Source: an uncultured Aquimarina sp. (GTDB taxonomy: Bacteria; Bacteroidota; Bacteroidia; Flavobacteriales; Flavobacteriaceae). From it: a stretch of 64,000 nt of DNA. Below are positions 27,698 to 37,190 of the stretch, in pieces. Under the pieces are notes generated by a model. That model was given only the letters and a program-made list of their open reading frames with translations. It did not search any database and was not told the origin of the DNA. Position numbers and translations under genes: made by a program. Location of the stretch: positions 40,009 to 104,008 of the forward strand of contig CANMLG010000031.1 in NCBI GenBank assembly GCA_947498765.1. The letters are read 5' to 3'. Each line of letters starts with the position of its first letter. The stretch's first letter is position 1.

Positions 27698-28717
27698 ATG
27701 AGCGCTGATAAAGAGAAAGATGCTAAATTAAAAGCCTTAGAATTAACCCTTGCAAAGCTTGATAAAGCCTACGGTAAAGGAGCTGTAATGAAAATGGGAG
27801 ATGCTGCAATTGTTGAAGTAGATACTATTTCTACAGGTTCTTTAGGACTAGACCTTGCTTTGGGAGTAGGTGGATTACCACGTGGTCGAGTAATAGAAAT
27901 TTTTGGTCCTGAATCATCAGGTAAAACTACATTAACATTACACGCTATTGCCGAAGCCCAAAAAACAGGTGGTATTGCTGCTTTTATTGATGCTGAGCAT
28001 GCCTTTGATCGCTTTTATGCACAAAAATTAGGTGTTGATATTGAAAATTTAGTGATTTCGCAACCTGATAATGGGGAACAAGCACTTGAAATTACAGAAA
28101 ACCTAATTAGATCTGGCGCTATTGATATTGTTGTTATTGACTCTGTTGCTGCCTTAACGCCAAAAAGTGAAATTGAGGGCGAAATGGGAGACTCTAAAAT
28201 GGGTTTACACGCCCGATTAATGTCACAAGCACTTCGTAAATTAACGTCAACTATTAACAAAACCAACTGTACTGTTATTTTCATTAATCAATTGCGTGAA
28301 AAAATTGGAGTAATGTTCGGTAATCCTGAAACTACTACTGGTGGTAATGCCTTAAAATTTTATGCTTCTGTCCGCTTAGATATTCGCCGTTCTACTCAAA
28401 TAAAAGATAGTAACGGAGAGGTCAAAGGAAACAAAACTCGAGTTAAGGTGGTTAAAAACAAAGTGGCTCCACCTTTCCGTACTGCCGAGTTTGATATTAT
28501 GTATGGGGAAGGCGTATCAAAAGTAGGCGAAATTATTGATATAGGTGTAGATTATGAAATTGTCAAAAAAAGCGGTTCATGGTTTAGCTACATGGATTCG
28601 AAACTAGGACAAGGTAGAGATGCCGTAAAAAAATTACTTTTAGACAACCCAGAATTAATGGAAGAACTAGAAGAAAAAATTGTTACTGCTATTAAATTAG
28701 CTAAAGAAGAGGCTTAA
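27698..28717 (+). CDS. recA: recombinase RecA
   Basis: 339 residues, full length. RecA forms filaments on single-stranded DNA, drives strand exchange and activates the SOS response. Walker [10 protein letters not shown] at residues 70-78; the ATP-site Glu lies in FIDAEHAFD; Walker B is [11 protein letters not shown]; loop L1 is around [10 protein letters not shown] and L2 around [27 protein letters not shown]. The C-terminus is short and acidic as usual. Single-gene unit with its own promoter and terminator. Confidence 0.98.
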   Translation: MSADKEKDAKLKALELTLAKLDKAYGKGAVMKMGDAAIVEVDTISTGSLGLDLALGVGGLPRGRVIEIFGPESSGKTTLTLHAIAEAQKTGGIAAFIDAEHAFDRFYAQKLGVDIENLVISQPDNGEQALEITENLIRSGAIDIVVIDSVAALTPKSEIEGEMGDSKMGLHARLMSQALRKLTSTINKTNCTVIFINQLREKIGVMFGNPETTTGGNALKFYASVRLDIRRSTQIKDSNGEVKGNKTRVKVVKNKVAPPFRTAEFDIMYGEGVSKVGEIIDIGVDYEIVKKSGSWFSYMDSKLGQGRDAVKKLLLDNPELMEELEEKIVTAIKLAKEEA

Positions 28718-28737
28718 AGCCTTGATTGTTTTATATT

Positions 28738-28768
28738 AAAAAAGACGATGTTTAGCATCGTCTTTTTT
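28738..28768 (+). terminator. bidirectional terminator between recA and the M14 peptidase gene
   Basis: 13-bp perfect stem AAAAAAGACGATG/CATCGTCTTTTTT with a 5-nt loop. The A run on one side and T run on the other let it serve both converging genes. Confidence 0.85.
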
Positions 28769-28775
28769 ATTGTAA

Positions 28776-29819
28776 TTATTTATGATTATCTGTTACTGCC
28801 TCAATACCTGAAACAATTAACTGCCATTGTAATCGCAGTTGATCTTCCCAAGGCATTGGAATAACTTTTAATTTTTTTGCTTCAATAAGGCATTGTTCTG
28901 GTGTTATTTCACCTGTAATCAATTTTGATTTCCAGGAACCAAATTGATCGTTCCATTTTTTTAAAAAAGGATCTGGCCATTGCAATACACGTGTTTCTTT
29001 AGGGTAAATAAACAAAGGCATTTCAGAAACAAGTGTTAAACAATCCTTACTTAAACTACGAATAGATTCCATAGAACTTGGATGAAATTTTTGTGCTGTT
29101 TCTAAATCATCAAGGGCTAAAAAATGACTTTTCATGTTCTTACTATCTGGACGGGTACAAAAACCTTCTGTAATACGCTGAAACCCTTTTTCTCCTTTCC
29201 TATCTAAATCAAATAAATGATAATCCAAGTTTTTAGTTTGCCAAGCACATTGAGTTCTTAAATTTTGGGTACGATTTATCCAATTTTGATCGATCAAAAA
29301 CCATGGCCCATAGGTAGCACTCATTCCATGTAATGAAACATGTAAATCAAATGATGTATTTGCATTTTTCCAAAAATTATAAACTGCCTCATTCTCTGGC
29401 CTTAATGCTTTTACCTCACCTTCGATAGGGAAACCAAACTCTATATCATTACCAGGCAATTCTCTATTTACATTAATCAAATAACTTGTCAAATCCGTTT
29501 TTTTATCATCGTAATTATACCAAGTTAAATTACGCTTTTCTCCATCGGGATTTGTGTGTGGAACAATATACCAAGTATACTTTTGTAGCAATTCGTGTTT
29601 CTTATGTAAAGTACCTAAAAAATTCACTAACTTTTTAAGTAATAACGGACCAATAGGTTCATCGGCATGATTCCCTGCAATAAGACTTATTTTTATAGAA
29701 CCATTCCCAAGTGTATAACTTTCAATATTTTCACCCTCTACAGAAACCCCAATTTTATTTCCCCAATTATTTGTAATTGAAGCTTCTAAAATAGAGGATA
29801 TGTAACTATAAAGCTGCAT
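28776..29819 (-). CDS. M14-family zinc carboxypeptidase-like protein
   Basis: 347 residues. The zinc site of the M14 fold can be followed: AGNHADEP gives the HxxE pair and FDLHVSLHG supplies the third ligand region. VPHTNPDGEKRN carries the substrate-binding Asn-Pro-Asp block, and a late Glu in LVSEMPLF could be the general base. There is no signal peptide, so it is probably cytoplasmic. Last gene of the minus-strand operon that starts with the VOC gene; its ATG overlaps the upstream stop as TAATG. Confidence 0.82.
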   Translation of the reverse strand: MQLYSYISSILEASITNNWGNKIGVSVEGENIESYTLGNGSIKISLIAGNHADEPIGPLLLKKLVNFLGTLHKKHELLQKYTWYIVPHTNPDGEKRNLTWYNYDDKKTDLTSYLINVNRELPGNDIEFGFPIEGEVKALRPENEAVYNFWKNANTSFDLHVSLHGMSATYGPWFLIDQNWINRTQNLRTQCAWQTKNLDYHLFDLDRKGEKGFQRITEGFCTRPDSKNMKSHFLALDDLETAQKFHPSSMESIRSLSKDCLTLVSEMPLFIYPKETRVLQWPDPFLKKWNDQFGSWKSKLITGEITPEQCLIEAKKLKVIPMPWEDQLRLQWQLIVSGIEAVTDNHK

Positions 29820-30151
29820 TACAAAACTTCAATCAATGTAATTTCTCCTTTGGAAACCACTTCCGTATTTACGGATTCATATTTTTCAAATAACTCAATA
29901 CGCCCATCATTTAATAATTTAGGAAAAGAAACACACTTTCCTAACTTAAATTCCATTTTAGCATTTAAGTGCTGATAATGCATATGCAGTGTATTATCAT
30001 TGTCCACTTTAGCAATTAAACTTCCTTTAGTAACTCCACCTCCTTCGTACTCTCCCCAGACTATATCTCCTTTTTGAAAGTATTTAAAATGAGTTACCTC
30101 ATCACTATCTCCAGCTACTTTAAAAGTTTTATTATTATAATTTATTTTCAT
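29819..30151 (-). CDS. small conserved beta-rich protein of unknown function
   Basis: 110 residues without signal peptide or membrane segment. The Gly-rich block DIVWGEYEGGGVTKGSLIAKV is followed by LHMHYQHLNAKMEFKLGKCVS, suggesting a small beta-barrel. Similar proteins in Bacteroidota are, as I recall, sometimes auto-named N-acetylglutamate synthase, but nothing here resembles a GNAT or kinase-fold synthase, so that name should not be trusted. Translation-coupled to the M14 gene. Confidence 0.7.
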   Translation of the reverse strand: MKINYNNKTFKVAGDSDEVTHFKYFQKGDIVWGEYEGGGVTKGSLIAKVDNDNTLHMHYQHLNAKMEFKLGKCVSFPKLLNDGRIELFEKYESVNTEVVSKGEITLIEVL

Positions 30152-30170
30152 TACAGAATTCTATTTAATA

Positions 30171-30695
30171 TTACATCCAATATTTTTCATATTCATCTTG
30201 AAAAGTAAGTGTTTTCATGGAATCCATTCTATCAATAAGTAATGTTCCATTTAAGTGATCTAATTCATGCTGTGCAACAATAGCTGCAAAACCACTTAAT
30301 TTTTTTTCAAAATACTCACCCATTCGGTCTTTTCCCTTAAGTTTAATATTTTTATGGCGCTTTAATTTTCCTCGTATGTTAGGTATAGAAAGACATCCTT
30401 CCCAACTATCAACCAATTCATTGCCAATGAATTCAATTTCTGGATTAATAACTACCTCCAGTAAAAAAGAATCTTTATTAGGGTACCTGGGATTATTTTG
30501 CATTTCCATAACAAATAGCCTTTTTAAACAAGCTACCTGAGGCGCGGCAATACCCGCACCGTTGTAACTGCGCATGGTATGAATAAGGTCATCAATAAAA
30601 GCTTGAAACTCAAAAGAACTTAGCTCCTCCCCTACGACACCAGACTTCATCCGTAAAGTAGGGTTCCCCATTTTTATCACTTTTAATATTGCCAT
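30171..30695 (-). CDS. def: peptide deformylase family protein
   Basis: 174 residues. All three deformylase motifs are present: motif 1 GAGIAAPQ, motif 2 EGCLSIP with the metal-binding Cys, and motif 3 QHELDH with the HExxH zinc/iron site. The enzyme removes the N-formyl group from nascent proteins. It is not next to ruvX or fmt and sits in a mixed operon, so it may be a second copy rather than the housekeeping one. Confidence 0.9.
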   Translation of the reverse strand: MAILKVIKMGNPTLRMKSGVVGEELSSFEFQAFIDDLIHTMRSYNGAGIAAPQVACLKRLFVMEMQNNPRYPNKDSFLLEVVINPEIEFIGNELVDSWEGCLSIPNIRGKLKRHKNIKLKGKDRMGEYFEKKLSGFAAIVAQHELDHLNGTLLIDRMDSMKTLTFQDEYEKYWM

Positions 30696-30754
30696 ATTTT
30701 AATTAACTACAAGCAATGGATCATTAGAGCACTTTTTCACAATCCTACTACTTT

Positions 30755-31255
30755 TTATGCAAACAAATTTTCATCTGCTGACGATACATAACTAGCAGGA
30801 ACACTTAAGTTATTTAAACGCAAATAAAGCCCCATTTGTGCCCTGTGATGTATAGTATGGTTGATAATCAACTTCCTTAATACCGCATATTTAGGCAATG
30901 TAAAAAAAGTAAAATCTCCTTTTTTCATTGTCCATTGCGCATTTAAATCCTCATTACTTATCGTACTAAATGCTTTTATAGCAATGGATACATTATTTTT
31001 ATAAGTAGCTACCAAATCTTTTGCATTAGTAATTTTAACTGGAGGTGTGTATTGCATCCAATCTAATTCTGATCCTCCTAATATTCCAGCAACCCAACTA
31101 GGAATTTCTGTCATATGATTAGCTAATTCTGCTACTGTTTTTGATTTTTCATGCGGTGTAAAATCAAAAATATTATCCGTAACAGCTTCAAAAACACGAA
31201 TAGTAGTATCCATTTCGTCTTTAAATTCTTGTAAAATTATATCTTTTAGTATCAT
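30755..31255 (-). CDS. DinB-family four-helix protein
   Basis: 166 residues. The DinB/YfiT metal triad is visible: a His in AELANHMTEIPSW (about residue 47) and the two His in LIINHTIHHRAQMGLYLR (about 133-137). Families with this fold include thiol-dependent transferases (bacillithiol, mycothiol) and proteins of unknown role. Member of the same minus-strand operon, 11 bp after the DUF2911 gene. Confidence 0.87.
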   Translation of the reverse strand: MILKDIILQEFKDEMDTTIRVFEAVTDNIFDFTPHEKSKTVAELANHMTEIPSWVAGILGGSELDWMQYTPPVKITNAKDLVATYKNNVSIAIKAFSTISNEDLNAQWTMKKGDFTFFTLPKYAVLRKLIINHTIHHRAQMGLYLRLNNLSVPASYVSSADENLFA

Positions 31256-31266
31256 AATTATTTGTG

Positions 31267-31842
31267 TTATTTTAACGTGATTGGAAATTCAGCAAATGTC
31301 CTATCCCAACCTATTTTTAAATGTATTTTTTTTTCTGAAACTTTATATAATGCTATTGATAGTTGCTCAATTACTTTTTTAGCTTTTTGGATTGGCACAG
31401 TAATACTTGCAATATCTTGCGAAGGTTCATAACCATAATTACCCCATCCATCGAGCAAGGTATTCAATTTAAGAGTCCATTGATTTTGTTCTGGAATAGC
31501 AATGAGAGAATAGCGCCCAGCCTGGATATTTGTGTCTCCAAAAACAACATCTGTCATAAAAATTATTTCTGTAGATTCGTTTGCTCCGATACGCCATGGT
31601 TTATTAAATTTCAAAAGCTCACCAAAAATGTTTCTTCCTTTTTTTGAAGGTCTCGAATAACTTACTCTAATTTTAGGTTCAGCTGCTTTCTTTTTTTCTT
31701 CCGTTTTTTCAAAAAAACGAATAGCTGCATTAGCAGGATAATACGCCCTATCCATAGGACTTTTATCCATTTTATCGAATTTTTGAGCTTTTATTTGCAA
31801 ACAAGTAAAAGCAAAAACAATCAACATTAAATATTTTCTCAT
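31267..31842 (-). CDS. secreted DUF2911 protein
   Basis: 191 residues with a signal peptide ending near CLQIKAQ (about residue 19). The mature part shows the DUF2911 core: VSYSRPSKKGRNIFGELLKF, KPWRIGANESTEI, and AGRYSLIAIP. Probably periplasmic, beta-sandwich, function unknown. It lies 13 bp after the DUF6503 lipoprotein gene. Confidence 0.85.
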   Translation of the reverse strand: MRKYLMLIVFAFTCLQIKAQKFDKMDKSPMDRAYYPANAAIRFFEKTEEKKKAAEPKIRVSYSRPSKKGRNIFGELLKFNKPWRIGANESTEIIFMTDVVFGDTNIQAGRYSLIAIPEQNQWTLKLNTLLDGWGNYGYEPSQDIASITVPIQKAKKVIEQLSIALYKVSEKKIHLKIGWDRTFAEFPITLK

Positions 31843-31855
31843 AGTAATAAATGCA

Positions 31856-32650
31856 TTATTTAGTTTTCATATTTACAATACTTTCTGTTTCAATTCTTGA
31901 TAATTCTTTAAGCCTTTCTTGTTCAAACAAAACTGGCAATTCTTTTAAAGGAGTGCCTAAATCGGCTTTCCAATTCACGTAATCTTGAAAAGTAACTCCA
32001 TCAATTACTCTTCTATTATAAAAACTTCGAAAACGAACTCCTCCATTATTTACACGATAGTTATACGCTAAATAATCTATTTTATTCGTTTTTTGATTAA
32101 TCCAATAATGAAACTCATCATCATGATCTTTACCTCCACCTTGCTCATCAAATGTCACTTCAATTAAGTCGTAATTTTCATTTTTTATAACGGTATTTTC
32201 AATAAATTTTTTGTTAACCGAAGCATCTTTAAGTTTATGAGGGAGTGTAGCAAAATATATTACAGAATTTAATGCTCCCTTAGCTGCTTCAATTTGCCTA
32301 TTACTCATATTTATTTGTTGTCCATTAACAAAGCGTTCAAATTTTCCATTAGTAATAAAATCTTTTATGACATGCCCCTCTTTTTCTTGTGTAACCGAAT
32401 ATATATATTCATTGTTTTTATTCGTAAAGCGATACTTCTTTTTTCTAAACACAAATGAATAGTCTGCTGTTTCATATAAAGCACCTCCATGTGCCTGTAT
32501 TAATTTATCAATAATACGATCCGCTTTTATTTGCTCTTTTTCTTTTTGAACAGACGGAATAACCATACCACTCAATTGCTTTTCATTATTAACATTTTTA
32601 CACGCCATTAACGTATAAAAAATTCCAATAGAAATTATAATTTTTCTCAT
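31856..32650 (-). CDS. DUF6503-like lipoprotein
   Basis: 264 residues. Short lipoprotein signal with lipobox LMAC (Cys17). LIQAHGGALYETADYSFVFRKK, IYFATLPHKLKDA and FHYWINQKTNKIDYLAYNYR are the recognisable blocks of the DUF6503 family, which has an outer-membrane-lipoprotein (LolA/LolB-like) beta fold in my reading. Function unknown. Second gene of the operon, 16 bp after the VOC gene. Confidence 0.78.
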   Translation of the reverse strand: MRKIIISIGIFYTLMACKNVNNEKQLSGMVIPSVQKEKEQIKADRIIDKLIQAHGGALYETADYSFVFRKKKYRFTNKNNEYIYSVTQEKEGHVIKDFITNGKFERFVNGQQINMSNRQIEAAKGALNSVIYFATLPHKLKDASVNKKFIENTVIKNENYDLIEVTFDEQGGGKDHDDEFHYWINQKTNKIDYLAYNYRVNNGGVRFRSFYNRRVIDGVTFQDYVNWKADLGTPLKELPVLFEQERLKELSRIETESIVNMKTK

Positions 32651-32666
32651 TATCTAATTGTATAAT

Positions 32667-33296
32667 TTAAAGCAATACAAGTCCTTTAGGTGTTTCGATC
32701 ACCATTTTTAAACTAGTTCTTTTTGCTTTATCAATTTGCATTGAAAAGTTAAGCATTTCAAACAAATGAATAAACTTTTTAGGATTTGGGTGTGTCCCAT
32801 ATAATTTAACAAGCCTACAGTTCATATTTGGCAAATAATTTGAAGGATGTATATCACCTATTGACCAATCAATTAAAAAAGGAACAAACTCCACTTCGGG
32901 AGAAGCTAAAGGAAGTGTTAACTCCCACTTCAACATACTTCCTTCTAAAGTAGAACGAAATCCATTACTCAAAATTCCCATTTTTTCATCATAATACTTC
33001 AGCACCTCTGCATCTTTTTTTAAATCTGATGATTTTAATGCAAATCGGGTTATCTTATCTTTAGTAAGTTCATCAACACCCATCCAACGTGGAGTCGAAA
33101 TTGCCGTATTTGTATTATCAACTGCAAGTAATTCCAAATAACATTCATTATTTAAATTGATTAATGCATTTTTCGTCCCTTGTTTTTTATGATAACCTCC
33201 ATAAATTGGCATTACCCCTAATTTTTCTTTAAAAAACTGAACTGCAGCATCCAAATCAACAACCGAATATACAATATGATCAATTAACCGTTTAAT
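32667..33296 (-). CDS. VOC-superfamily (glyoxalase-like) protein, probable ATT start
   Basis: About 210 residues. The frame contains RLIDHIVYSVVDLDAAVQFFKEKLG, the expected first beta-alpha unit of a glyoxalase-like domain, including its metal-site His. That segment begins upstream of the first conventional start codon, a TTG (33254) which would cut it off. Between the in-frame TGA and the core no ATG, GTG or TTG exists; the best start is ATT at 33294-33296, 19 nt after the predicted transcription start. Later blocks are GTKNALINLNNECYLEL and LPLASPEVEFVPFLIDW. First gene of a seven-gene operon. Confidence 0.8.
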   Translation of the reverse strand: MKRLIDHIVYSVVDLDAAVQFFKEKLGVMPIYGGYHKKQGTKNALINLNNECYLELLAVDNTNTAISTPRWMGVDELTKDKITRFALKSSDLKKDAEVLKYYDEKMGILSNGFRSTLEGSMLKWELTLPLASPEVEFVPFLIDWSIGDIHPSNYLPNMNCRLVKLYGTHPNPKKFIHLFEMLNFSMQIDKAKRTSLKMVIETPKGLVLL

Positions 33297-33321
33297 ATAT
33301 CTTAATTTATAACAACCTTGT

Positions 33322-33350
33322 CAAAGATACACGTAAGCACACTGATCCAA
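33322..33350 (-). promoter_or_regulatory. promoter of the VOC-DUF6503-DUF2911-DinB-def-M14 operon
   Basis: Minus strand: TTG (33350-33348), 18-bp spacer, TATCTTTG (33329-33322), a full TTG-N18-TAnnTTTG match. The predicted start of transcription is near 33315. Confidence 0.7.
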
Positions 33351-33560
33351 TAGTACATTTTAGAAAATAGATGGTAGTTTAAGTCAAAAAAAATCATTTT
33401 AACTATCTTCTTATATTTAAACAAAAGACACCGTTTATTATTAATTAACGGCTTTATTTTAATTCAAAAAAAACATTTAAAAAAAACAAAAAATAGATAA
33501 GCTTCTTAAAATTACCATTTGTTTTCTTTTTCGCACTATTTTATATATACATGATTATCA

Positions 33561-33568
33561 TAACTTTG
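33561..33568 (+). promoter_or_regulatory. -7 promoter element of the SDR gene
   Basis: TAACTTTG fits TAnnTTTG, 32 bp before the ATG. No TTG at the usual distance. Confidence 0.5.
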
Positions 33569-33600
33569 CCTTACAAAATTTAATTCAAACAAATTATATT

Positions 33601-34350
33601 ATGAGCAAAAGAGCATTAATTATAGGAGGAAGTAGTGGTATTGGACGTGCAACAGCTGAAAACTTATTAGCAGAAGGCGTTGAGGTACATGTTGTAGGAA
33701 CAAATGATACTAAATTAAATTCATTTAAAAATGAAGCATCTGGAAATTTACACACACACAAAGTAGATATTACTAATGCTACTGAAGTTGAAGCTTTAAA
33801 CCAACAAGTAAATGCTTGGGATAATTTAGATTATTTGGTTAATGCATCAGGAATTTTTGGCCCTAAATCATTTTTAGATCACACCGTTGCTGATTATGAT
33901 TCGTATCAAGATTTAAACAGAGGATTCTTTTTTATCACACAATCTGCTGCTAAAAAAATGAAAGAAACCGAAGGTGGGTCAATTGTAAACGTAGGATCAA
34001 TGTGGGCAAAACAAGCTGTTAAAGCCACTCCATCATCGGCATACTCAATGCAAAAAGCCGGATTACATTCATTAACACAACACTTGGCTATGGAACTTGC
34101 TGACCACAAAATACGTGTTAATGCAGTATCTCCAGCTGTTGTTGAAACGCCAGTTTACGAAAGTGTTTTTGGAGGAAAACAAGAAGCACATGATGCACTT
34201 CAAAACTTTCATGGCTTTCATCCAATTGGAAGAAATGGAAAGGCAAAAGATGTAGCTGATACCATCTCATACTTATTATCAGATAAAGCAGGCTGGGTAA
34301 CTGGAGCTATTTGGGATACTGATGGAGGTGTAATGTCAGGAAGAAATTAA
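33601..34350 (+). CDS. short-chain dehydrogenase/reductase
   Basis: 249 residues, classical SDR. NAD(P)-binding [10 protein letters not shown] at residues 8-17, NASG in the central strand, catalytic Ser in VNVGSMWAK, and Tyr/Lys in YSMQK. It ends with [16 protein letters not shown], the usual C-terminal block. The substrate is unknown. Followed by a terminator and then an amine-oxidase-like flavoprotein and an AraC regulator on the same strand. Confidence 0.95.
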   Translation: MSKRALIIGGSSGIGRATAENLLAEGVEVHVVGTNDTKLNSFKNEASGNLHTHKVDITNATEVEALNQQVNAWDNLDYLVNASGIFGPKSFLDHTVADYDSYQDLNRGFFFITQSAAKKMKETEGGSIVNVGSMWAKQAVKATPSSAYSMQKAGLHSLTQHLAMELADHKIRVNAVSPAVVETPVYESVFGGKQEAHDALQNFHGFHPIGRNGKAKDVADTISYLLSDKAGWVTGAIWDTDGGVMSGRN

Positions 34351-34370
34351 ATTAAAGAATAAAAAAGCAA

Positions 34371-34405
34371 AAACAAGCACTGGCATAAAATGCCAGTACT
34401 TGTTT
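34371..34405 (+). terminator. terminator after the SDR gene
   Basis: Stem AAACAAGCACTGGCAT/ATGCCAGTACTTGTTT with one mismatch, 3-nt loop and a TTTT exit, 20 bp after the SDR stop. Confidence 0.75.
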
Positions 34406-34433
34406 TATATTAATAGGTATTAATTCCTTTTTT

Positions 34434-35477
34434 ATGTCAAAAAAAAAATATATTATTATTGGTGCTGGTCTTTCAGGTCTAACTACTGCATACATGTTAC
34501 ATAAGTCTGGCGAATCTGATTTTCTGATTTTAGAATCTAGGGATCGAATTGGTGGACGAATTTTAACCGACAATGGTATTGATTTTGGAGCTACTTGGTT
34601 TCATGATCATCACCAAAATGTAACTGCCTTATTAGATGAATTAAAAATTGAAAAATTTCATCAATACAGTAAAGGAAAAAGTGTTTTAGTGTACAGCACT
34701 ATGTCTCCTGCTCATTATTTTGAAAATGATCCAAATTCGCCATCGGCATACAGAATAGCGGGAGGATCAACAGCTATGATAGAGGCTTTATCAAAAAAAA
34801 TAAATAAGGACCGTATAAAAACAGGAGTTAGCGTTTTAGAAATTAAAAACAACAAAAATCACTTAGTTATAAATACCAATAACGGTGTGTATACTACAGA
34901 AAAAGCTATAATAACTATTCCTCCTAGAATAGCAACACGCATTAATTTTTTGCCTGAACTACCCAATACATTGCATAAAACAATGGAGCAAACACATACT
35001 TGGATGAGTAATGCTATTAAAGTTGGACTTACTTTTAAAACTCCTTTTTGGAAAAATAAAAATTTATCAGGTACCCTTATTGGACAAGTTGGTGTAGTAA
35101 CAGAACTTTACGATCATAGCGATGTAAACAACAAAACTTTTTCATTGATGGGGTTTGTAAATGAAGGTATGAGAGATGTTTCTGCCGAAGAGCGAAAAAA
35201 AAGAATTTTAGATCATTTACAAAAATATTTAGGAGATGAAGTATTAGACTACCTTACCTATGAAGAGAAAGATTGGTCACAAGATAGAGACACCTCTTGC
35301 GATAAAATAAAATCTATTTACATGAGTCCTAGATATGGCGATCCTGAATTTAGTAATGCTTATTTAGGAGGTAAACTTATTTTTTCGGGTGCGGAAACTT
35401 CAACAGTGTATGGTGGTTATATGGACGGCGCAATATACAGTGGACTATTAGCTGCAGAAAAAGTATTAAACAACTAA
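34434..35477 (+). CDS. flavin-containing amine oxidase-like oxidoreductase
   Basis: 347 residues. IIIGAGLSGLTTAYML is the dinucleotide-binding motif, followed by ESRDRIGGRI, the GG motif of the monoamine-oxidase/protoporphyrinogen-oxidase superfamily. The C-terminal FAD block is LIFSGAETSTVYGGYMDGAIYSG. It is shorter than typical amine oxidases (about 450 residues), so the substrate domain is reduced. No signal peptide. Substrate unknown. Confidence 0.88.
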   Translation: MSKKKYIIIGAGLSGLTTAYMLHKSGESDFLILESRDRIGGRILTDNGIDFGATWFHDHHQNVTALLDELKIEKFHQYSKGKSVLVYSTMSPAHYFENDPNSPSAYRIAGGSTAMIEALSKKINKDRIKTGVSVLEIKNNKNHLVINTNNGVYTTEKAIITIPPRIATRINFLPELPNTLHKTMEQTHTWMSNAIKVGLTFKTPFWKNKNLSGTLIGQVGVVTELYDHSDVNNKTFSLMGFVNEGMRDVSAEERKKRILDHLQKYLGDEVLDYLTYEEKDWSQDRDTSCDKIKSIYMSPRYGDPEFSNAYLGGKLIFSGAETSTVYGGYMDGAIYSGLLAAEKVLNN

Positions 35478-35525
35478 TGTATACTATCTTTTTAAATATA
35501 ATTATAAAACTGTATTTTAGAAATA

Positions 35526-36434
35526 TTGAGGCTTAACACTTGTGATTTGAAAGAGCAAAGGAATAATATCGAAAAATATCATCTTCATAAAGCGCACCCA
35601 GAAAAGCTTCAGTTTGCGGTATATGATTTAAATGAATATCGAAAACGCAGTGGCAATATGGCCGCAGTGGCCCATTCACACAGTTATTATCAAATTATTT
35701 GGTTTTTTAACGAAGGGGGAAATCACATTGTTGATTTTAAAAGTTATCCTATTAAAAAAAATATGATTCTTTTTATATCAAAAGATCATATACACGCTTT
35801 TGACGAAAACTTAAATGTTCAAGGCTATCTCATCCATTTTAATGAAAGCTTTTTTATGCATAATGATGTTGATATTTTTTTAAAATACAATATTTTCAAT
35901 GCTATTGAAAACCCTTGTTATATTATTGATAACGAAACTACCAAAATTGCCAACTCCTATATGGATTTGATAAAAAAAGAACTTTCCTCTAAAGGCGCTT
36001 TTGGGTATGAAGATATCATTCGTTTCTCATTAAAATCATTACTTATTAATTTAGAACGCATTCATCGTAAAGGAAATAACACACACCTTAAGTTTAATAG
36101 TCACTACGAGCTTCAATTTGCTAAATATAAAGAGTTAATAGAAGAAAATTACCAAAAGAGCCTATCCGTAAGTGACTATGCTAGATTATTAAGTATTTCA
36201 TCAAAAACCTTAACCACTATTACCAAAAGTGTAATCGGAAAATCAGCTTCAGAGCTAATTTCTGAGCGTATTATTTTAGAAGCAAAACGTTTGTTAAGAT
36301 TTACTAGCTTACAAATAGGGGAAATTGCTTTTAAAATTGGTTTTGATGACGCTTCTTATTTTGTTAAATATTTTAAACGCTTTGAAGGAGTATCACCAAA
36401 AATATACAGAGAACAAATCCTTCCAAAAATATAG
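35526..36434 (+). CDS. AraC-family regulator with N-terminal cupin
   Basis: 302 residues. The cupin part has HSHSYYQIIWFFN and GGNHIVDF, a likely ligand pocket. The C-terminal 100 residues hold two HTH units, LSVSDYARLLSISSKTLTT and LQIGEIAFKIGFDDASYFVK, with a FKRFEGVSPKIYRE end. The start is uncertain: no ATG precedes the cupin, so TTG at 35526 (or 35547) is used. The intergenic ATG at 35478 opens only a short frame. Likely local regulator of this oxidoreductase cluster. Confidence 0.88.
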   Translation: MRLNTCDLKEQRNNIEKYHLHKAHPEKLQFAVYDLNEYRKRSGNMAAVAHSHSYYQIIWFFNEGGNHIVDFKSYPIKKNMILFISKDHIHAFDENLNVQGYLIHFNESFFMHNDVDIFLKYNIFNAIENPCYIIDNETTKIANSYMDLIKKELSSKGAFGYEDIIRFSLKSLLINLERIHRKGNNTHLKFNSHYELQFAKYKELIEENYQKSLSVSDYARLLSISSKTLTTITKSVIGKSASELISERIILEAKRLLRFTSLQIGEIAFKIGFDDASYFVKYFKRFEGVSPKIYREQILPKI

Positions 36435-36512
36435 TAACCTACACATTTTTAAATCTACATTTAATCCTGTATTTTTAATATTAGTTTCTTTTTAGAAGAC
36501 TTTTAAAAAACC

Positions 36513-37115
36513 ATGAAAAATACTGAAACCCAAAATTATTGGACAAAACGTTATCTGGATAAAAAAACAGGTTGGGATATTGGATATCCTTCGACACCAA
36601 TAAAAATGTATATTGATCAGCTTACAAATAAAAACATTAGCATATTAATCCCTGGAGCTGGTAATGGGTATGAGGCTGAGTATTTACATCAAAAAGGATT
36701 TACCAATGTATCTGTATTAGATATTTCTAAACCACCATTAGAATCATTTTCAAAACGAAATCCTAATTTCCCTAAAGAAAAATTAGTATTAGCTGACTTT
36801 TTTTTGCATCATGGTCAATATGATTTAATTTTTGAACAGACTTTTTTTTGCTCATTCTCACCAACTGAAACAAATAGATTAGCCTACTCTAAAAAAATGA
36901 ATGCATTACTAAAACCAAAAGGAAAACTAGTGGGTGTTTGGTTTGATATTCCATTAGTAACTGATAATACAGAAAACAGACCTTTTGGGGGAGATAAAGA
37001 AACGTATTTAACTTATTTTACTCCTTATTTTAAAGTACATACTTTTACTACTTGCTACAATTCCATACCTGAAAGAGCTAATCAAGAATTATTTGGAATT
37101 CTTAAAAAGCTTTAA
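36513..37115 (+). CDS. TPMT-family SAM-dependent methyltransferase
   Basis: 200 residues. NYWTKRYLDKKTGWDIGYPS at the N-terminus is the thiopurine-methyltransferase-like entry block. SILIPGAGNGYEAEYL is the SAM-binding motif I, VLDISKPPLE carries the acidic ribose contact, and DLIFEQTFFCSF is motif IV. Bacterial members methylate thiols, halides or chalcogen oxyanions (Se, Te). Which applies here is unknown. It is 78 bp after the AraC gene. Confidence 0.9.
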   Translation: MKNTETQNYWTKRYLDKKTGWDIGYPSTPIKMYIDQLTNKNISILIPGAGNGYEAEYLHQKGFTNVSVLDISKPPLESFSKRNPNFPKEKLVLADFFLHHGQYDLIFEQTFFCSFSPTETNRLAYSKKMNALLKPKGKLVGVWFDIPLVTDNTENRPFGGDKETYLTYFTPYFKVHTFTTCYNSIPERANQELFGILKKL

Positions 37116-37190
37116 TTCTTTGTATAAACAAGCATGAATAACTATAATAAGAAAGCATTTTTTTGAATACATTCTAAATGGCAATCAACA

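Larger units (their letters stand above)
33297..33600. other. divergent intergenic region
   Basis: 304 bp between the VOC operon (leftward) and the SDR gene (rightward). It holds one promoter facing each way (33322-33350 and 33561-33568) separated by about 210 bp of very AT-rich, A-tract-containing sequence without an ORF. There is room for regulator binding but I see no convincing palindrome. Confidence 0.6.

Noticed and set aside
35478-35540. Short ATG-initiated frame directly after the amine-oxidase stop
   Set aside because: It closes after fewer than 25 codons and overlaps the AraC start; I see no evidence for a leader peptide function.
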